From Halictus rubicundus (lineage: Eukaryota; Arthropoda; Insecta; Hymenoptera; Halictidae), in assembly GCF_050948215.1 (NCBI RefSeq), contig NW_027488642.1, positions 496,001-560,000 on the forward strand: DNA of 64,000 bases, read 5' to 3'. A program made the translations under genes and the position numbers. The notes below the pieces were generated by a model that saw only the letters and a program-made list of their open reading frames with translations, was not told the origin of the DNA and did not search any database. How positions within the stretch are numbered: position 1 is the stretch's first letter; every line of letters starts with the position of its first letter. Of the stretch, positions 26,861-42,069 are shown one piece after another.

Positions 26861-28256
26861 CTGTTCGATCCTATCCTCTATTATATCCTATCCTCTATCC
26901 TATCCTATCCTCTATCCTATCCTATTCTCTATCCTATCCTATCCTCTATCCTATCCTATCTTCTATCCTATCCTATCCTATCCTCTATCCTATCCTATCC
27001 TCTATCCTATCATATCCTCTATCCTATCCTATCCTCTATCCTATCCTATCCTGTATCCTATCCTATCCTCTATCCTATCCTATCCTCTATCGTATCCTAT
27101 CCTCTACCCTATCCAATCACCTATCCTATCCTCTATCCGATCCTATCCTCTATCCTATCCTATCCTCTATCCTATCCTATCCTCTATCCTATTCTATACT
27201 CTATCCTATCCTATCCTCTATCCTATCCTATCCTCTATCCTATCCAATCCCCTGTCCTATCCTCTATCCTACCCTGCCCTCTATCCTATCGAATCCTCTA
27301 TCCTAACCTATCGTGTATCCTATAATATCCTCTATCCTATCGAATCCTCTATCCTATCGTATCCTCTATCTTATCCTATCCTCTATCCTATCTTATTCTC
27401 TATCCAATCCCCTATCCGATGCTCTATCCTATCTTATCATCTATCCTATCCTATCCTCTATCCTATCCTATCCTCTATCCAATGAATAACCTATCCTATC
27501 CTCTACCGGATCCTATCCTCTATTATATCCTATCCTCTATCCTATCCTATCCTTTATCCTATCCTATCCAATCACCTATCCTATCCTCTATCCGATCCTA
27601 TCCTCTAACCTATCCTATCCTCTGTCCTATCCAATCCCCTATCCTATCCTCTATCCTATCCTATCCTCTATCATATCCTATCCTCTATCCTATCCTATCC
27701 TCTATCCTATCGAATCCTCTATCCTAACCTATCGTGTATCCTATAATATCCTCTATCCTATCGAATCCTCTATCCTATCCTCTATCCTATCCTCTATCCT
27801 ATCCTCTATCCTATCCTATCCTCTATCCTATCCTCTATCCTATCCTATCCTCAATGCAATCCTGTATTCTATCCAATCCTCTATCCTATCCTATCCTCTA
27901 TCCTATCCTGTCCGCTATCCTATCCGCTATCCTATCCTATCCTCTATCCTATCCTATCCTCTGTCCTATCCTATCCTCTATCCTATCCTATCCTCTATCC
28001 TATCCTATCCTCTATCCTATCCTATCCTCTATCCTATCCAATCCTCTATCCTATCTTATCCTCTATCCTATCCTATCCTCTATCCTATCCTATCCTCTAT
28101 CCTATCCTATCCTCTATCCTATTCTATACTCTATCCTATCCTATCCTCTATCCTATCCTATCCTCTATCCTATCATATCCTCTATCCTTTCATCTATCCT
28201 ATCGTATCCTCTATCCTATCCTATCCTCTATCCTATCCTATCCTCTATCCTATCCT
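26861..28256. repeat. Higher-order block, copy 2 of the 3,956-bp repeat
   Basis: Partner of 22905-24300. It overlaps the start of the 4,510-bp family, showing that blocks of different age are nested. Confidence 0.8.
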
Positions 28257-29316
28257 ATCCTCTATCCTATCCTATCCTCTATCCTATCCTATCCTCTATC
28301 CTATCCTATCCTCTATCCTATCCTATCCTCTATCCTATCCTATCCTCTATCCTATCCTCTATCCTATCCTATCCTCTATCCTATCCTGTATCCTATCCTA
28401 TCCTCTATCCTACACTGTCCTCTATTCTATCCGATCCCCTAACCTATCCATTTCCCGATCCTATCCTCTATCCGATCCTATCCTCTATCCTATCCTATTC
28501 TCTATAATATCGTATGCTATATCCTATCCTATCCTCTATCCTAGAATAGCAGCTATCCTATCCTATTCTCTATCCTATCCTATCCTCTATCCTATCCTAT
28601 CCTCTATCCTATCCTATCCTCTATCCTATCGAATCCTCTATCCTAACCTATCGTGTATCCTATAATATCCTCTATCCTATCGAATTCTCTAACCTATCCT
28701 CTATCCTATACTCTATCCTATCCTATCCTCTATCCTATTCTATACTCTATCCTATCCTATCCTCTATCCTATCCTATCCTCTATCCTATCCTATCCTCAA
28801 TCCTATCCTATCCTCTATCCTATCCTATCCTCTATCCTATCCTATCATTTATCCTATTCTATACTCTATCCTATCCTATCCGCTATCCTATCCTATCCTC
28901 TATCCTATCCTATCCTCTATCCTATCCTATCCTCTATCCTATCCTATTCTCTATCCTATCCTATCCTCTATCCTATCCTATCCTATCCTATCCTCTATCC
29001 TATCCTATTCTCCATCCAATCACCTATCCGATCCTCTATCCTATCTTATCATCTATCCTATCCTATCGTCAATCCTATCCTATCCCCAATCCTATCCTAT
29101 CCGCTATCCTATCCTATCCTCTATCCTATCCTATCCTTTATCCTATTCTGTACTCTATCGTATCCTATCCGCTATCCTATCCTATCCTCTATCCTATCCT
29201 ATCCACTATCCAACGAATGCCCTATCCTATCCTCTATCGGATCCTATCCTCTATTATATCCTATCCTCTATCCTATCCTATCCTCTATCCAATCCTATCC
29301 TCTATCCTATCCTATC
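27295..29316. repeat. Higher-order block, copy 1 of the 4,510-bp repeat
   Basis: Matches 31805-33826: CGTGTATCC 27313/31823, 27734/32244 and 28653/33163, and CTAGAATAGCAGC 28541/33051. It includes the rare word CTAGAATAGCAGCTATCC, one of only three in the window. No gene. Confidence 0.8.
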
Positions 29317-31804
29317 ATCTATCCTATCCTATCCTCTATCCTATTCTATACTCTATCCTATCCTATCCTCTATCCTAACCTATCCTCTATCCTATCCTAT
29401 CCTTTATCCTATTCTATACTCTATCCTATCCTATCCGCTATCCTATCCTATCCTCTATCCTATCCTATCCTCTATCCAACGAATCCCCTATCCTATCCTC
29501 TATCGGATCCTACCCTCTATTATATCCTATCCTCTATCCTATCCTATCCTCTAACTTATCCTATCCTCTATCCTACCCAATCACCTATCCTGTCCTCTAT
29601 CCGATCCTATCCTCTATCCTATCCTATCCTCTATCCTATCCAATCCCCTGTCCTATCCTCTACCCTATCCTGCCATCTATCCTATCGAATCCTCTATCCT
29701 AACCAATCGTGTATCCTATAATATCCTCTATCCTATCGAATCCTCTATCCTATCGTATCCTCTATCTTATCCTATCCTCTATCCTATCTTATTCTCTATC
29801 CAATCCCCTATCCGATGCTCTATCCTATCTTATCATCTATCCTATCCTATCCTCTATCCTATCCTATCCTCTATCCAATGAATAACCTATCCTATCCTCT
29901 ACCGGATCCTATCCTCTATTATATCCTATCCTCTATCCTATCCTATCCTTTATCCTATCCTATCCAATCACCTATCCTATCCTCTATCCGATCCTATCCT
30001 CTAACCTATCCTATCCTCTGTCCTATCCAATCCCCTATCCTATCCTCTATCCTATCCTATCCTCTATCATATCCTATCCTCTATCCTATCCTATCCTCTA
30101 TCCTATCGAATCCTCTATCCTAACCTATCGTGTATCCTATAATATCCTCTATCCTATCGAATCCTCTATCCTATCCTCTATCCTATCCTCTATCCTATCC
30201 TCTATCCTATCCTATCCTCTATCCTATCCTCTATCCTATCCTATCCTCAATGCAATCCTGTATTCTATCCAATCCTCTATCCTATCCTATCCTCTATCCT
30301 ATCCTGTCCGCTATCCTATCCGCTATCCTATCCTATCCTCTATCCTATCCTATCCTCTGTCCTATCCTATCCTCTATCCTATCCTATCCTCTATCCTATC
30401 CTATCCTCTATCCTATCCTATCCTCTATCCTATCCTATTCTCTATCCTATCCTATCCTCTATCCTATCCTATCCTATCCTATCCTCTATCCTATCCTATT
30501 CTCCATCCAATCACCTATCCGATCCTCTATCCTATCTTATCATCTATCCTATCCTATCGTCAATCCTATCCTATCCCCAATCCTATCCTATCCGCTATCC
30601 TATCCTATCCTCTATCCTATCCTATCCTTTATCCTATTCTGTACTCTATCGTATCCTATCCGCTATCCTATCCTATCCTCTATCCTATCCTATCCTCTAT
30701 CCAACGAATGCCCTATCCTATCCTCTATCGGATCCTATCCTCTATTATATCCTATCCTCTATCCTATCCTATCCTCTATCCAATCCTATCCTCTATCCTA
30801 TCCTATCCTCTATCCTATCCTATCCTCAATCCTATCCTATCATCTATCCTATCCTATCCTCTATCCTATTCTATACTCTATCCTATCCTATCCTCTATCC
30901 TAACCTATCCTCTATCCTATCCTATCCTTTATCCTATTCTATACTCTATCCTATCCTATCCGCTATCCTATCCTATCCTCTATCCTATCCTATCCTCTAT
31001 CCTATCCTATCCTCTATCCTATCCTATTCTCTATCCTATCCTATCCTCTATCCTATCCTATCCTATCCTATCCTCTATCCTATCCTATTCTCCATCCAAT
31101 CACCTATCCGATCCTCTATCCTATCTTATCATCTATCCTATCCTATCGTCAATCCTATCCTATCCCCAATCCTATCCTATCCGCTATCCTATCCTATCCT
31201 CTATCCTATCCTATCCTTTATCCTATTCTGTACTCTATCGTATCCTATCCGCTATCCTATCCTATCCTCTATCCTATCCTATCCTCTATCCAACGAATGC
31301 CCTATCCTATCCTCTATCGGATCCTATCCTCTATTATATCCTATCCTCTATCCTATCCTATCCTCTATCCAATCCTATCCTCTATCCTATCCTATCCTCT
31401 ATCCTATCCTATCCTCAATCCTATCCTATCATCTATCCTATCCTATCCTCTATCCTATTCTATACTCTATCCTATCCTATCCTCTATCCTAACCTATCCT
31501 CTATCCTATCCTATCCTTTATCCTATTCTATACTCTATCCTATCCTATCCGCTATCCTATCCTATCCTCTATCCTATCCTATCCTCTATCCAACGAATCC
31601 CCTATCCTATCCTCTATCGGATCCTACCCTCTATTATATCCTATCCTCTATCCTATCCTATCCTCTAACTTATCCTATCCTCTATCCTACCCAATCACCT
31701 ATCCTGTCCTCTATCCGATCCTATCCTCTATCCTATCCTATCCTCTATCCTATCCAATCCCCTGTCCTATCCTCTACCCTATCCTGCCATCTATCCTATC
31801 GAAT
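29317..31804. repeat. Satellite mosaic between 4,510-bp copies
   Basis: Contains partial copies: 29815 and 30130 match 31929 and 32244 at 2,114 bp, and match 27419 and 27734 at 2,396 bp. CGTGTATCC at 29709 and 30130; ATGCAATCC at 30250. CCAACGAATGCCC appears repeatedly (near 29212, 30702 and 31291). No gene seen. Confidence 0.75.
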
Positions 31805-34800
31805 CCTCTATCCTAACCAATCGTGTATCCTATAATATCCTCTATCCTATCGAATCCTCTATCCTATCGTATCCTCTATCTTATCCTATCCTCTATCCTA
31901 TCTTATTCTCTATCCAATCGCCTATCCGATGCTCTATCCTATCTTATCATCTATCCTATCCTATCCTCTATCCTATCCTATCCTCTATCCAATGAATAAC
32001 CTATCCTATCCTCTACCGGATCCTATCCTCTATTATATCCTATCCTCTATCCTATCCTATCCTTTATCCTATCCTATCCAATCACCTATCCTATCCTCTA
32101 TCCGATCCTATCCTCTAACCTATCCTATCCTCTGTCCTATCCAATCCCCTATCCTATCCTCTATCCTATCCTATCCTCTATCATATCCTATCCTCTATCC
32201 TATCCTATCCTCTATCCTATCGAATCCTCTATCCTAACCTATCGTGTATCCTATAATATCCTCTATCCTATCGAATCCTCTATCCTATCCTCTATCCTAT
32301 CCTCTATCCTATCCTCTATCCTATCCTATCCTCTATCCTATCCTCTATCCTATCCTATCCTCAATGCAATCCTGTATTCTATCCAATCCTCTATCCTATC
32401 CTATCCTCTATCCTATCCTGTCCGCTATCCTATCCGCTATCCTATCCTATCCTCTATCCTATCCTATCCTCTGTCCTATCCTATCCTCTATCCTATCCTA
32501 TCCTCTATCCTATCCTATCCTCTATCCTATCCTATCCTCTATCCTATCCAATCCTCTATCCTATCTTATCCTCTATCCTATCCTATCCTCTATCCTATCC
32601 TATCCTCTATCCTATCCTATCCTCTATCCTATTCTATACTCTATCCTATCCTATCCTCTATCCTATCCTATCCTCTATCCTATCATATCCTCTATCCTTT
32701 CATCTATCCTATCGTATCCTCTATCCTATCCTATCCTCTATCCTATCCTATCCTCTATCCTATCCCATCCTCTATCCTATCCTATCCTCTATCCTATCCT
32801 ATCCTCTATCCTATCCTATCCTCTATCCTATCCTATCCTCTATCCTATCCTATCCTCTATCCTATCCTCTATCCTATCCTATCCTCTATCCTATCCTGTA
32901 TCCTATCCTATCCTCTATCCTACACTGTCCTCTATTCTATCCGATCCCCTAACCTATCCATTCCCCGATCCTATCCTCTATCCGATCCTATCCTCTATCC
33001 TATCCTATTCTCTATAATATCGTATGCTATATCCTATCCTATCCTCTATCCTAGAATAGCAGCTATCCTATCCTATTCTCTATCCTATCCTATCCTCTAT
33101 CCTATCCTATCCTCTATCCTATCCTATCCTCTATCCTATCGAATCCTCTATCCTAACCTATCGTGTATCCTATAATATCCTCTATCCTATCGAATTCTCT
33201 AACCTATCCTCTATCCTATACTCTATCCTATCCTATCCTCTATCCTATTCTATACTCTATCCTATCCTATCCTCTATCCTATCCTATCCTCTATCCTATC
33301 CTATCCTCAATCCTATCCTATCCTCTATCCTATCCTATCCTCTATCCTATCCTATCATTTATCCTATTCTATACTCTATCCTATCCTATCCGCTATCCTA
33401 TCCTATCCTCTATCCTATCCTATCCTCTATCCTATCCTATCCTCTATCCTATCCTATTCTCTATCCTATCCTATCCTCTATCCTATCCTATCCTATCCTA
33501 TCCTCTATCCTATCCTATTCTCCATCCAATCACCTATCCGATCCTCTATCCTATCTTATCATCTATCCTATCCTATCGTCAATCCTATCCTATCCCCAAT
33601 CCTATCCTATCCGCTATCCTATCCTATCCTCTATCCTATCCTATCCTTTATCCTATTCTGTACTCTATCGTATCCTATCCGCTATCCTATCCTATCCTCT
33701 ATCCTATCCTATCCTCTATCCAACGAATGCCCTATCCTATCCTCTATCGGATCCTATCCTCTATTATATCCTATCCTCTATCCTATCCTATCCTCTATCC
33801 AATCCTATCCTCTATCCTATCCTATCCTCTATCCTATCCTATCCTCAATCCTATCCTATCATCTATCCTAACCTATCCTCTATCCTATCCTATCCTTTAT
33901 CCTATTCTATACTCTATCCTATCCTATCCGCTATCCTATCCTATCCTCTATCCTATCCTATCCTCTATCCAACGAATCCCCTATCCTATCCTCTATCGGA
34001 TCCTACCCTCTATTATATCCTATCCTCTATCCTATCCTATCCTCTAACTTATCCTATCCTCTATCCTACCCAATCACCTATCCTGTCCTCTATCCGATCC
34101 TATCCTCTATCCTATCCTATCCTCTATCCTATCCAATCCCCTGTCCTATCCTCTACCCTATCCTGCCATCTATCCTATCGAATCCTCTATCCTAACCAAT
34201 CGTGTATCCTATAATATCCTCTATCCTATCGAATCCTCAATCCTATCCTCTATCCTATCCTCTATCCTATCCTATCCTCTATCTTATCCTATCCTCTATC
34301 CTATCCTATTCTCTATCCTATTCTATACTCTATCCTATCCTATCCTCTATCCTATCCTATCCTCTATCCTATCCTATCCTCTCTCCTATCCTATCTTCTA
34401 TCCTATCCTATCCTCTATCCTATCCTATCCTCTATCCTATCCTATCCTCTATCCTATCATATCCTCTATCCTTTCATCTATCCTATCGTAACCTCTATCC
34501 TATCCTATCCTCTATCCTATCGAATCCTCTATCCTATCGAATCCTCTATCCTATCCTCTATCCTATCCTCTATCCTATCCTCTATCCTATCCTATCCTCA
34601 ATGAAATCCTGTATTCTATCCAATCCTAAATCCTATCCTATCCTCTATCCTATCCTGTCCGCTATCCTATCCGCTATCCTATCCGCTATCCTATCCTATC
34701 CTCTATCCTATAATATCCCCTATCCTATCTTATCCTCTATCCTATCCTATCCTCTATCTTATCCTATGCTCTATCCTATCCTATTCTCTATCCAATCCCC

Positions 34801-35820
34801 TATCCGATGCTCTATCCAATCTTATCATCTATCCTATCCTATCCTCAGTCCTATCCTATCCTCTATCCTATCCTATCCTCTATCCTATTCTATACTCTAT
34901 CCTATCCTATCCTCTATCCTATCCTATCCTCTATCCTATCCTATCCTCTCTCCTATCCTATCTTCTATCCTATCCTATCCTCTATCCTATCCTATCCTCT
35001 ATCCTATTCTATACTCTATCCTATCCTATCCTCTATCCTATCCTATCCTCTATCCTATCCTATCCTCTCTCCTATTATATCTTCTATCCTATCCTATCCT
35101 CTATCCTATCCTATCCTCTATCCTATCCTATCCTCTATCCTATCATATCCTCTATCCTTTCATCTATCCTATCGTATCCTCTATCCTATCCTATCCTCTA
35201 TCCTATCCTATCCTCTATCCTATCCTATCCTCTATCCTATCCTATCCTCTATCCTATCCTATCCTCTATCCTATCCTATCCTCTATCCTATCCTATCCTC
35301 TATCCTATCCTATCCTCTATCCAATCCAATCCCCTATCCTATCCTCTGTTCGATCCTATCCTCTATTATATCCTATCCTCTATCCTATACTATCCTCTAT
35401 CCTATCCTATCCTCTATGCTATCCTATCCTCTATCCTATCCTCTATCCTATCCTATCCTCTATCCTATCCTATCTTATATCCTATCCTATCCTCTATCCT
35501 ATCCTATCCTCTGTCCTATCCTATCCTCTATCCTATCCTATCCTCTATCCTATCCTATCCTCTAACCTATCCTATCCTCTATCCTATCCTATCCCCTATC
35601 CTTTCCTCTATCTTATCGTATCCTCTATCCTATCCTATCCTCTATCCTATCCTATCCTCTATCCTATCCTATCCTCTATCCTATCCTATCCTATATCTTA
35701 TCCTATCCTCTATCCTATCCTCTATCCTATCCTATCCTCTATCCTATCCTATCCTCTATCCTATCCTATCCTCTATCCTATCCTATCCTCTATCCTATCC
35801 TATCCTCTATCCTATCCTAT
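31805..35820. repeat. Higher-order block shared with 27295-29316 and 37180-40760
   Basis: The left part matches the 27.3-kb copy at 4,510 bp. From about 32,215 on it matches 37180-40760 at 4,969, then 4,952, then 4,935 bp, steps of exactly one 17-bp unit. Contains CTAGAATAGCAGC at 33051, CGTGTATCC at 31823, 32244, 33163 and 34202, and ATGAAATCC at 34601. No gene. Confidence 0.8.
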
Positions 35821-37179
35821 CCTCTATCCTATCCAATCCTCTATCCTATCTTATCCTCTATCCTATCCTATCCTCTATCCTATCCTATCCTCTATCCTAT
35901 CCTATCCTCTATCCTATCCTATCCTCAATCCTATCCTATCCTCTATCCTATCCTATCCTCTATCCTATCCTATCATTTATCCTATTCTATACTCTATCCT
36001 ATCCTATCCGCTATCCTATCCTATCCTCTATCCTATCCTATCCTCTATCCTATCCTATCCTCTATCCTATAATATTCTCTATCCTATCCTATCCTCTATC
36101 CTATCCTATCCTATCCTATCCTCTATCCTATCCTATTCTCCATCCAATCACCTATCCGATCCTCTATCCTATCTTATCATCTATCCTATCCTATCGTCAA
36201 TCCTATCCTATCCCCAATCCTATCCTATCCGCTATCCTATCCTATCCTCTATCCTATCCTATCCTTTATCCTATTCTGTACTCTATCGTATCCTATCCGC
36301 TATCCTATCCTATCCTCTATCCTATCCTATCCTCTATCCAACGAATGCCCTATCCTATCCTCTATCGGATCCTATCCTCTATTATATCCTATCCTCTATC
36401 CTATCCTATCCTCTATCCAATCCTATCCTCTATCCTATCCTATCCTCTATCCTATCCTATCCTCAATCCTATCCTATCATCTATCCTATCCTATCCTCTA
36501 TCCTATTCTATACTCTATCCTATCCTATCCTCTATCCTAACCTATCCTCTATCCTATCCTATCCTTTATCCTATTCTATACTCTATCCTATCCTATCCGC
36601 TATCCTATCCTATCCTCTATCCTATCCTATCCTCTATCCAACGAATCCCCTATCCTATCCTCTATCGGATCCTACCCTCTATTATATCCTATCCTCTATC
36701 CTATCCTATCCTCTAACTTATCCTATCCTCTATCCTACCCAATCACCTATCCTGTCCTCTATCCGATCCTATCCTCTATCCTATCCTATCCTCTATCCTA
36801 TCCAATCCCCTGTCCTATCCTCTACCCTATCCTGCCATCTATCCTATCGAATCCTCTATCCTAACCAATCGTGTATCCTATAATATCCTCTATCCTATCG
36901 AATCCTCAATCCTATCCTCTATCCTATCCTCTATCCTATCCTATCCTCTATCTTATCCTATCCTCTATCCTATCCTATTCTCTATCCTATTCTATACTCT
37001 ATCCTATCCTATCCTCTATCCTATCCTATCCTCTATCCTATCCTATCCTCTCTCCTATCCTATCTTCTATCCTATCCTATCCTCTATCCTATCCTATCCT
37101 CTATCCTATCCTATCCTCTATCCTATCATATCCTCTATCCTTTCATCTATCCTATCGTAACCTCTATCCTATCCTATCC
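35821..37179. repeat. Satellite mosaic
   Basis: Regular and variant units, including TATAATATTCTC near 36068 and CCAACGAATGCCC near 36339. The last part (36871 on) repeats 34202 on at 2,669 bp. No gene seen. Confidence 0.75.
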
Positions 37180-40100
37180 TCTATCCTATCGAATCCTCTA
37201 TCCTAACCTATCGTGTATCCTATAATATCCTCTATCCTATCGAATCCTCTATCCTATCCTCTATCCTATCCTCTATCCTATCCTCTATCCTATCCTATCC
37301 TCTATCCTATCCTCTATCCTATCCTATCCTCAATGCAATCCTGTATTCTATCCAATCCTCTATCCTATCCTATCCTCTATCCTATCCTGTCCGCTATCCT
37401 ATCCGCTATCCTATCCTATCCTCTATCCTATCCTATCCTCTGTCCTATCCTATCCTCTATCCTATCCTATCCTCTATCCTATCCTATCCTCTATCCTATC
37501 CTATCCTCTATCCTATCCAATCCTCTATCCTATCTTATCCTCTATCCTATCCTATCCTCTATCCTATCCTATCCTCTATCCTATCCTATCCTCTATCCTA
37601 TTCTATACTCTATCCTATCCTATCCTCTATCCTATCCTATCCTCTATCCTATCATATCCTCTATCCTTTCATCTATCCTATCGTATCCTCTATCCTATCC
37701 TATCCTCTATCCTATCCTATCCTCTATCCTATCCTATCCTCTATCCTATCCTATCCTCTATCCTATCCTATCCTCTATCCTATCCTATCCTCTATCCTAT
37801 CCTATCCTCTATCCTATCCTCTATCCTATCCTATCCTCTATCCTATCCTGTATCCTATCCTATCCTCTATCCTACACTGTCCTCTATTCTATCCGATCCC
37901 CTAACCTATCCATTCCCCGATCCTATCCTCTATCCGATCCTATCCTCTATCCTATCCTATTCTCTATAATATCGTATGCTATATCCTATCCTATCCTCTA
38001 TCCTAGAATAGCAGCTATCCTATCCTATTCTCTATCCTATCCTATCCTCTATCCTATCCTATCCTCTATCCTATCCTATCCTCTATCCTATCGAATCCTC
38101 TATCCTAACCTATCGTGTATCCTATAATATCCTCTATCCTATCGAATTCTCTAACCTATCCTCTATCCTATACTCTATCCTATCCTATCCTCTATCCTAT
38201 TCTATACTCTATCCTATCCTATCCTCTATCCTATCCTATCCTCTATCCTATCCTATCATTTATCCTATTCTATACTCTATCCTATCCTATCCGCTATCCT
38301 ATCCTATCCTCTATCCTATCCTATCCTCTATCCTATCCTATCCTCTATCCTATCCTATTCTCTATCCTATCCTATCCTCTATCCTATCCTATCCTATCCT
38401 ATCCTCTATCCTATCCTATTCTCCATCCAATCACCTATCCGATCCTCTATCCTATCTTATCATCTATCCTATCCTATCGTCAATCCTATCCTATCCCCAA
38501 TCCTATCCTATCCGCTATCCTATCCTATCCTCTATCCTATCCTATCCTTTATCCTATTCTGTACTCTATCGTATCCTATCCGCTATCCTATCCTATCCTC
38601 TATCCTATCCTATCCTCTATCCAACGAATGCCCTATCCTATCCTCTATCGGATCCTATCCTCTATTATATCCTATCCTCTATCCTATCCTATCCTCTATC
38701 CAATCCTATCCTCTATCCTATCCTATCCTCTATCCTATCCTATCCTCAATCCTATCCTATCATCTATCCTATCCTATCCTCTATCCTATTCTATACTCTA
38801 TCCTATCCTATCCTCTATCCTAACCTATCCTCTATCCTATCCTATCCTTTATCCTATTCTATACTCTATCCTATCCTATCCGCTATCCTATCCTATCCTC
38901 TATCCTATCCTATCCTCTATCCAACGAATCCCCTATCCTATCCTCTATCGGATCCTACCCTCTATTATATCCTATCCTCTATCCTATCCTATCCTCTAAC
39001 TTATCCTATCCTCTATCCTACCCAATCACCTATCCTGTCCTCTATCCGATCCTATCCTCTATCCTATCCTATCCTCTATCCTATCCAATCCACTGTCCTA
39101 TCCTCTACCCTATCCTGCCATCTATCCTATCGAATCCTCTATCCTAACCAATCGTGTATCCTATAATATCCTCTATCCTATCGAATCCTCAATCCTATCC
39201 TCTATCCTATCCTCTATCCTATCCTATCCTCTATCTTATCCTATCCTCTATCCTATCCTATTCTCTATCCTATTCTATACTCTATCCTATCCTATCCTCT
39301 ATCCTATCCTATCCTCTATCCTATCCTATCCTCTCTCCTATCCTATCTTCTATCCTATCCTATCCTCTATCCTATCCTATCCTCTATCCTATCCTATCCT
39401 CTATCCTATCATATCCTCTATCCTTTCATCTATCCTATCGTAACCTCTATCCTATCCTATCCTCTATCCTATCGAATCCTCTATCCTATCGAATCCTCTA
39501 TCCTATCCTCTATCCTATCCTCTATCCTATCCTCTATCCTATCCTATCCTCAATGAAATCCTGTATTCTATCCAATCCTAAATCCTATCCTATCCTCTAT
39601 CCTATCCTGTCCGCTATCCTATCCGCTATCCTATCCGCTATCCTATCCTATCCTCTATCCTATAATATCCCCTATCCTATCTTATCCTCTATCCTATCCT
39701 ATCCTCTATCTTATCCTATGCTCTATCCTATCCTATTCTCTATCCAATCCCCTATCCGATGCTCTATCCAATCTTATCATCTATCCTATCCTATCCTCAG
39801 TCCTATCCTATCCTCTATCCTATCCTATCCTCTATCCTATTCTATACTCTATCCTATCCTATCCTCTATCCTATCCTATCCTCTATCCTATCCTATCCTC
39901 TCTCCTATCCTATCTTCTATCCTATCCTATCCTCTATCCTATCCTATCCTCTATCCTATTCTATACTCTATCCTATCCTATCCTCTATCCTATCCTATCC
40001 TCTATCCTATCCTATCCTCTCTCCTATTATATCTTCTATCCTATCCTATCCTCTATCCTATCCTATCCTCTATCCTATCCTATCCTCTATCCTATCATAT

Positions 40101-40760
40101 CCTCTATCCTTTCATCTATCCTATCGTATCCTCTATCCTATCCTATCCTCTATCCTATCCTATCCTCTATCCTATCCTATCCTCTATCCTATCCTATCCT
40201 CTATCCTATCCTATCCTCTATCCTATCCTATCCTCTATCCTATCCTATCCTCTATCCAATCCAATCCCCTATCCTATCCTCTGTTCGATCCTATCCTCTA
40301 TTATATCCTATCCTCTATCCTATACTATCCTCTATCCTATCCTATCCTCTATGCTATCCTATCCTCTATCCTATCCTCTATCCTATCCTATCCTCTATCC
40401 TATCCTATCTTATATCCTATCCTATCCTCTATCCTATCCTATCCTCTGTCCTATCCTATCCTCTATCCTATCCTATCCTCTATCCTATCCTATCCTCTAA
40501 CCTATCCTATCCTCTATCCTATCCTATCCCCTATCCTTTCCTCTATCTTATCGTATCCTCTATCCTATCCTATCCTCTATCCTATCCTATCCTCTATCCT
40601 ATCCTATCCTCTATCCTATCCTATCCTATATCTTATCCTATCCTCTATCCTATCCTCTATCCTATCCTATCCTCTATCCTATCCTATCCTCTATCCTATC
40701 CTATCCTCTATCCTATCCTATCCTCTATCCTATCCTATCCTCTATCCTATCCTATCCTCT
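37180..40760. repeat. Higher-order block, copy 2 of the ~4.95-kb repeat
   Basis: Partner of 32215-35820. Third copy of CTAGAATAGCAGCTATCC at 38003. CGTGTATCC at 37213, 38115 and 39154; ATGAAATCC at 39553. No gene. Confidence 0.8.
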
Positions 40761-41644
40761 ATCCTATCCTATCCTCTATCCTATCCTCTGTTCGATCCTA
40801 TCCTCTATTATATCCTATCCTCTATCCTATCCTATCCTCTATCCTATCATATCCTCTATCCTATCCTATCCTCTATCCTATCCTATCCTCTATCCTATCC
40901 TATCCTCTATCCTATCCTATCCTCTATCCTATCCTATCCTCTATCCTATCCTATCCTCTATCCTCTCCTATCCTCTATCCTTTCCACTATCCTATCGTAT
41001 CCTCCATCCTATCCTATCCTCTATCCTATCCTATCCGGTATCCTATCCTATCCTCTATCCTATCCTATTCTCTATCCTATCCTATCCTCTATCCTATCCT
41101 ATCCTCTATCCTATCCTATCCTATCCTCTATCCTATCCTATCTTCTATCCTATCATATCCTCTATCCTATCCTATCCTCTATCCTATCCTGTCCGCTATC
41201 CTATCCGCTATCCTATCCTATCCTCAATGAAATCCTGTATTCTATCCAATCCTCTATCCTATCCTATCCTCTATCCTATCCTGTCCGCTATCCTATCCGC
41301 TATCCTATCCGCTATCCTATCCTATCCTCTATCCTATAATATCCCCTATCCTATCCTATCCTCTATCCTATCCTATCCTCTATCTTATCCTATGCTCTAT
41401 CCTATCCTATTCTCTATCCAATCCCCTATCCGATGCTCTATCCTATCTTATCATCTATCCTATCCTATCCTTTATCCTATTCTATACTCTATCCTATCCT
41501 ATCCGCTATCCTATCCTATCCTCTATCCTATCCTATCCTCTATCCTTTCCACTATCCTATCGTATCCTCCATCCTATCCTATCCTCTATCCTATCCTATC
41601 CGGTATCCTATCCTATCCTCTATCCTATCCTATTCTCTATCCTA
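40761..41644. repeat. Satellite block, left flank of retrotransposon copy 2
   Basis: From about 40865 to the insertion point it matches 1747-2526 at offset 39,118 (TCCTCTCCTA 1843/40961; ATGAAATCC 2109/41227). To the left the match is lost inside a uniform 17-bp run, and at CTCTGTTCGATCC the offset is different (1408/40788). Confidence 0.85.
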
Positions 41645-41645
41645 T
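41628..41645. repeat. Left target-site duplication of retrotransposon copy 2
   Basis: TCCTATTCTCTATCCTAT, identical to 42571-42588 across the element and to the copy 1 TSD. Confidence 0.85.
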
Positions 41646-41661
41646 TTTTTTTTTTTTTTTT

Positions 41662-42069
41662 CCGAGGAGGTAATCTCGTTACGGATACCCGAACCCCCCC
41701 GGGGGGGGGGTGGTCCGGGTTATGTGGGACTCCTCGGCTGGTTGGTGCAACGCCGAGTATACCCACTAACTCCTCCCCGTCCGTCCCTAGACTCCTGGGG
41801 GCACCCGTGCTCTGCGCGCGCATGTCAATCCGGTGTGCCCCCGCCTTAGCATACCACCCAGGGGGGGACGCGGCCCCCTCCCGTACCTACTCTATCCGAA
41901 GGCACCACGCAACGGACGACGTGGCGCCTTCCCCCCTGTTAGGCCGCCCGATGAGCATCCGAGCCCCCGCTCGAGATGCCCGGCGGCCTCCGGGGACGCC
42001 GTTGGTGACCGAGTGTAAGGGGATATCCGATCCCCCGCCTCGAGATCATCAAGGGCGTCCCCGCTCGCG
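41662..42069 (-). other. 3' UTR of retrotransposon copy 2
   Basis: GC-rich UTR between the pol stop (42070-42072) and the tail, colinear with 2545-2959 except for the shorter C/G homopolymer pair. No polyadenylation hexamer is seen and nothing else is recognisable. Confidence 0.7.
41694..41710. repeat. C7G10 homopolymer pair
   Basis: Counterpart of the C12G12 tract of copy 1. Seven C then ten G, so only seven base pairs of each side are symmetric. Confidence 0.8.
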
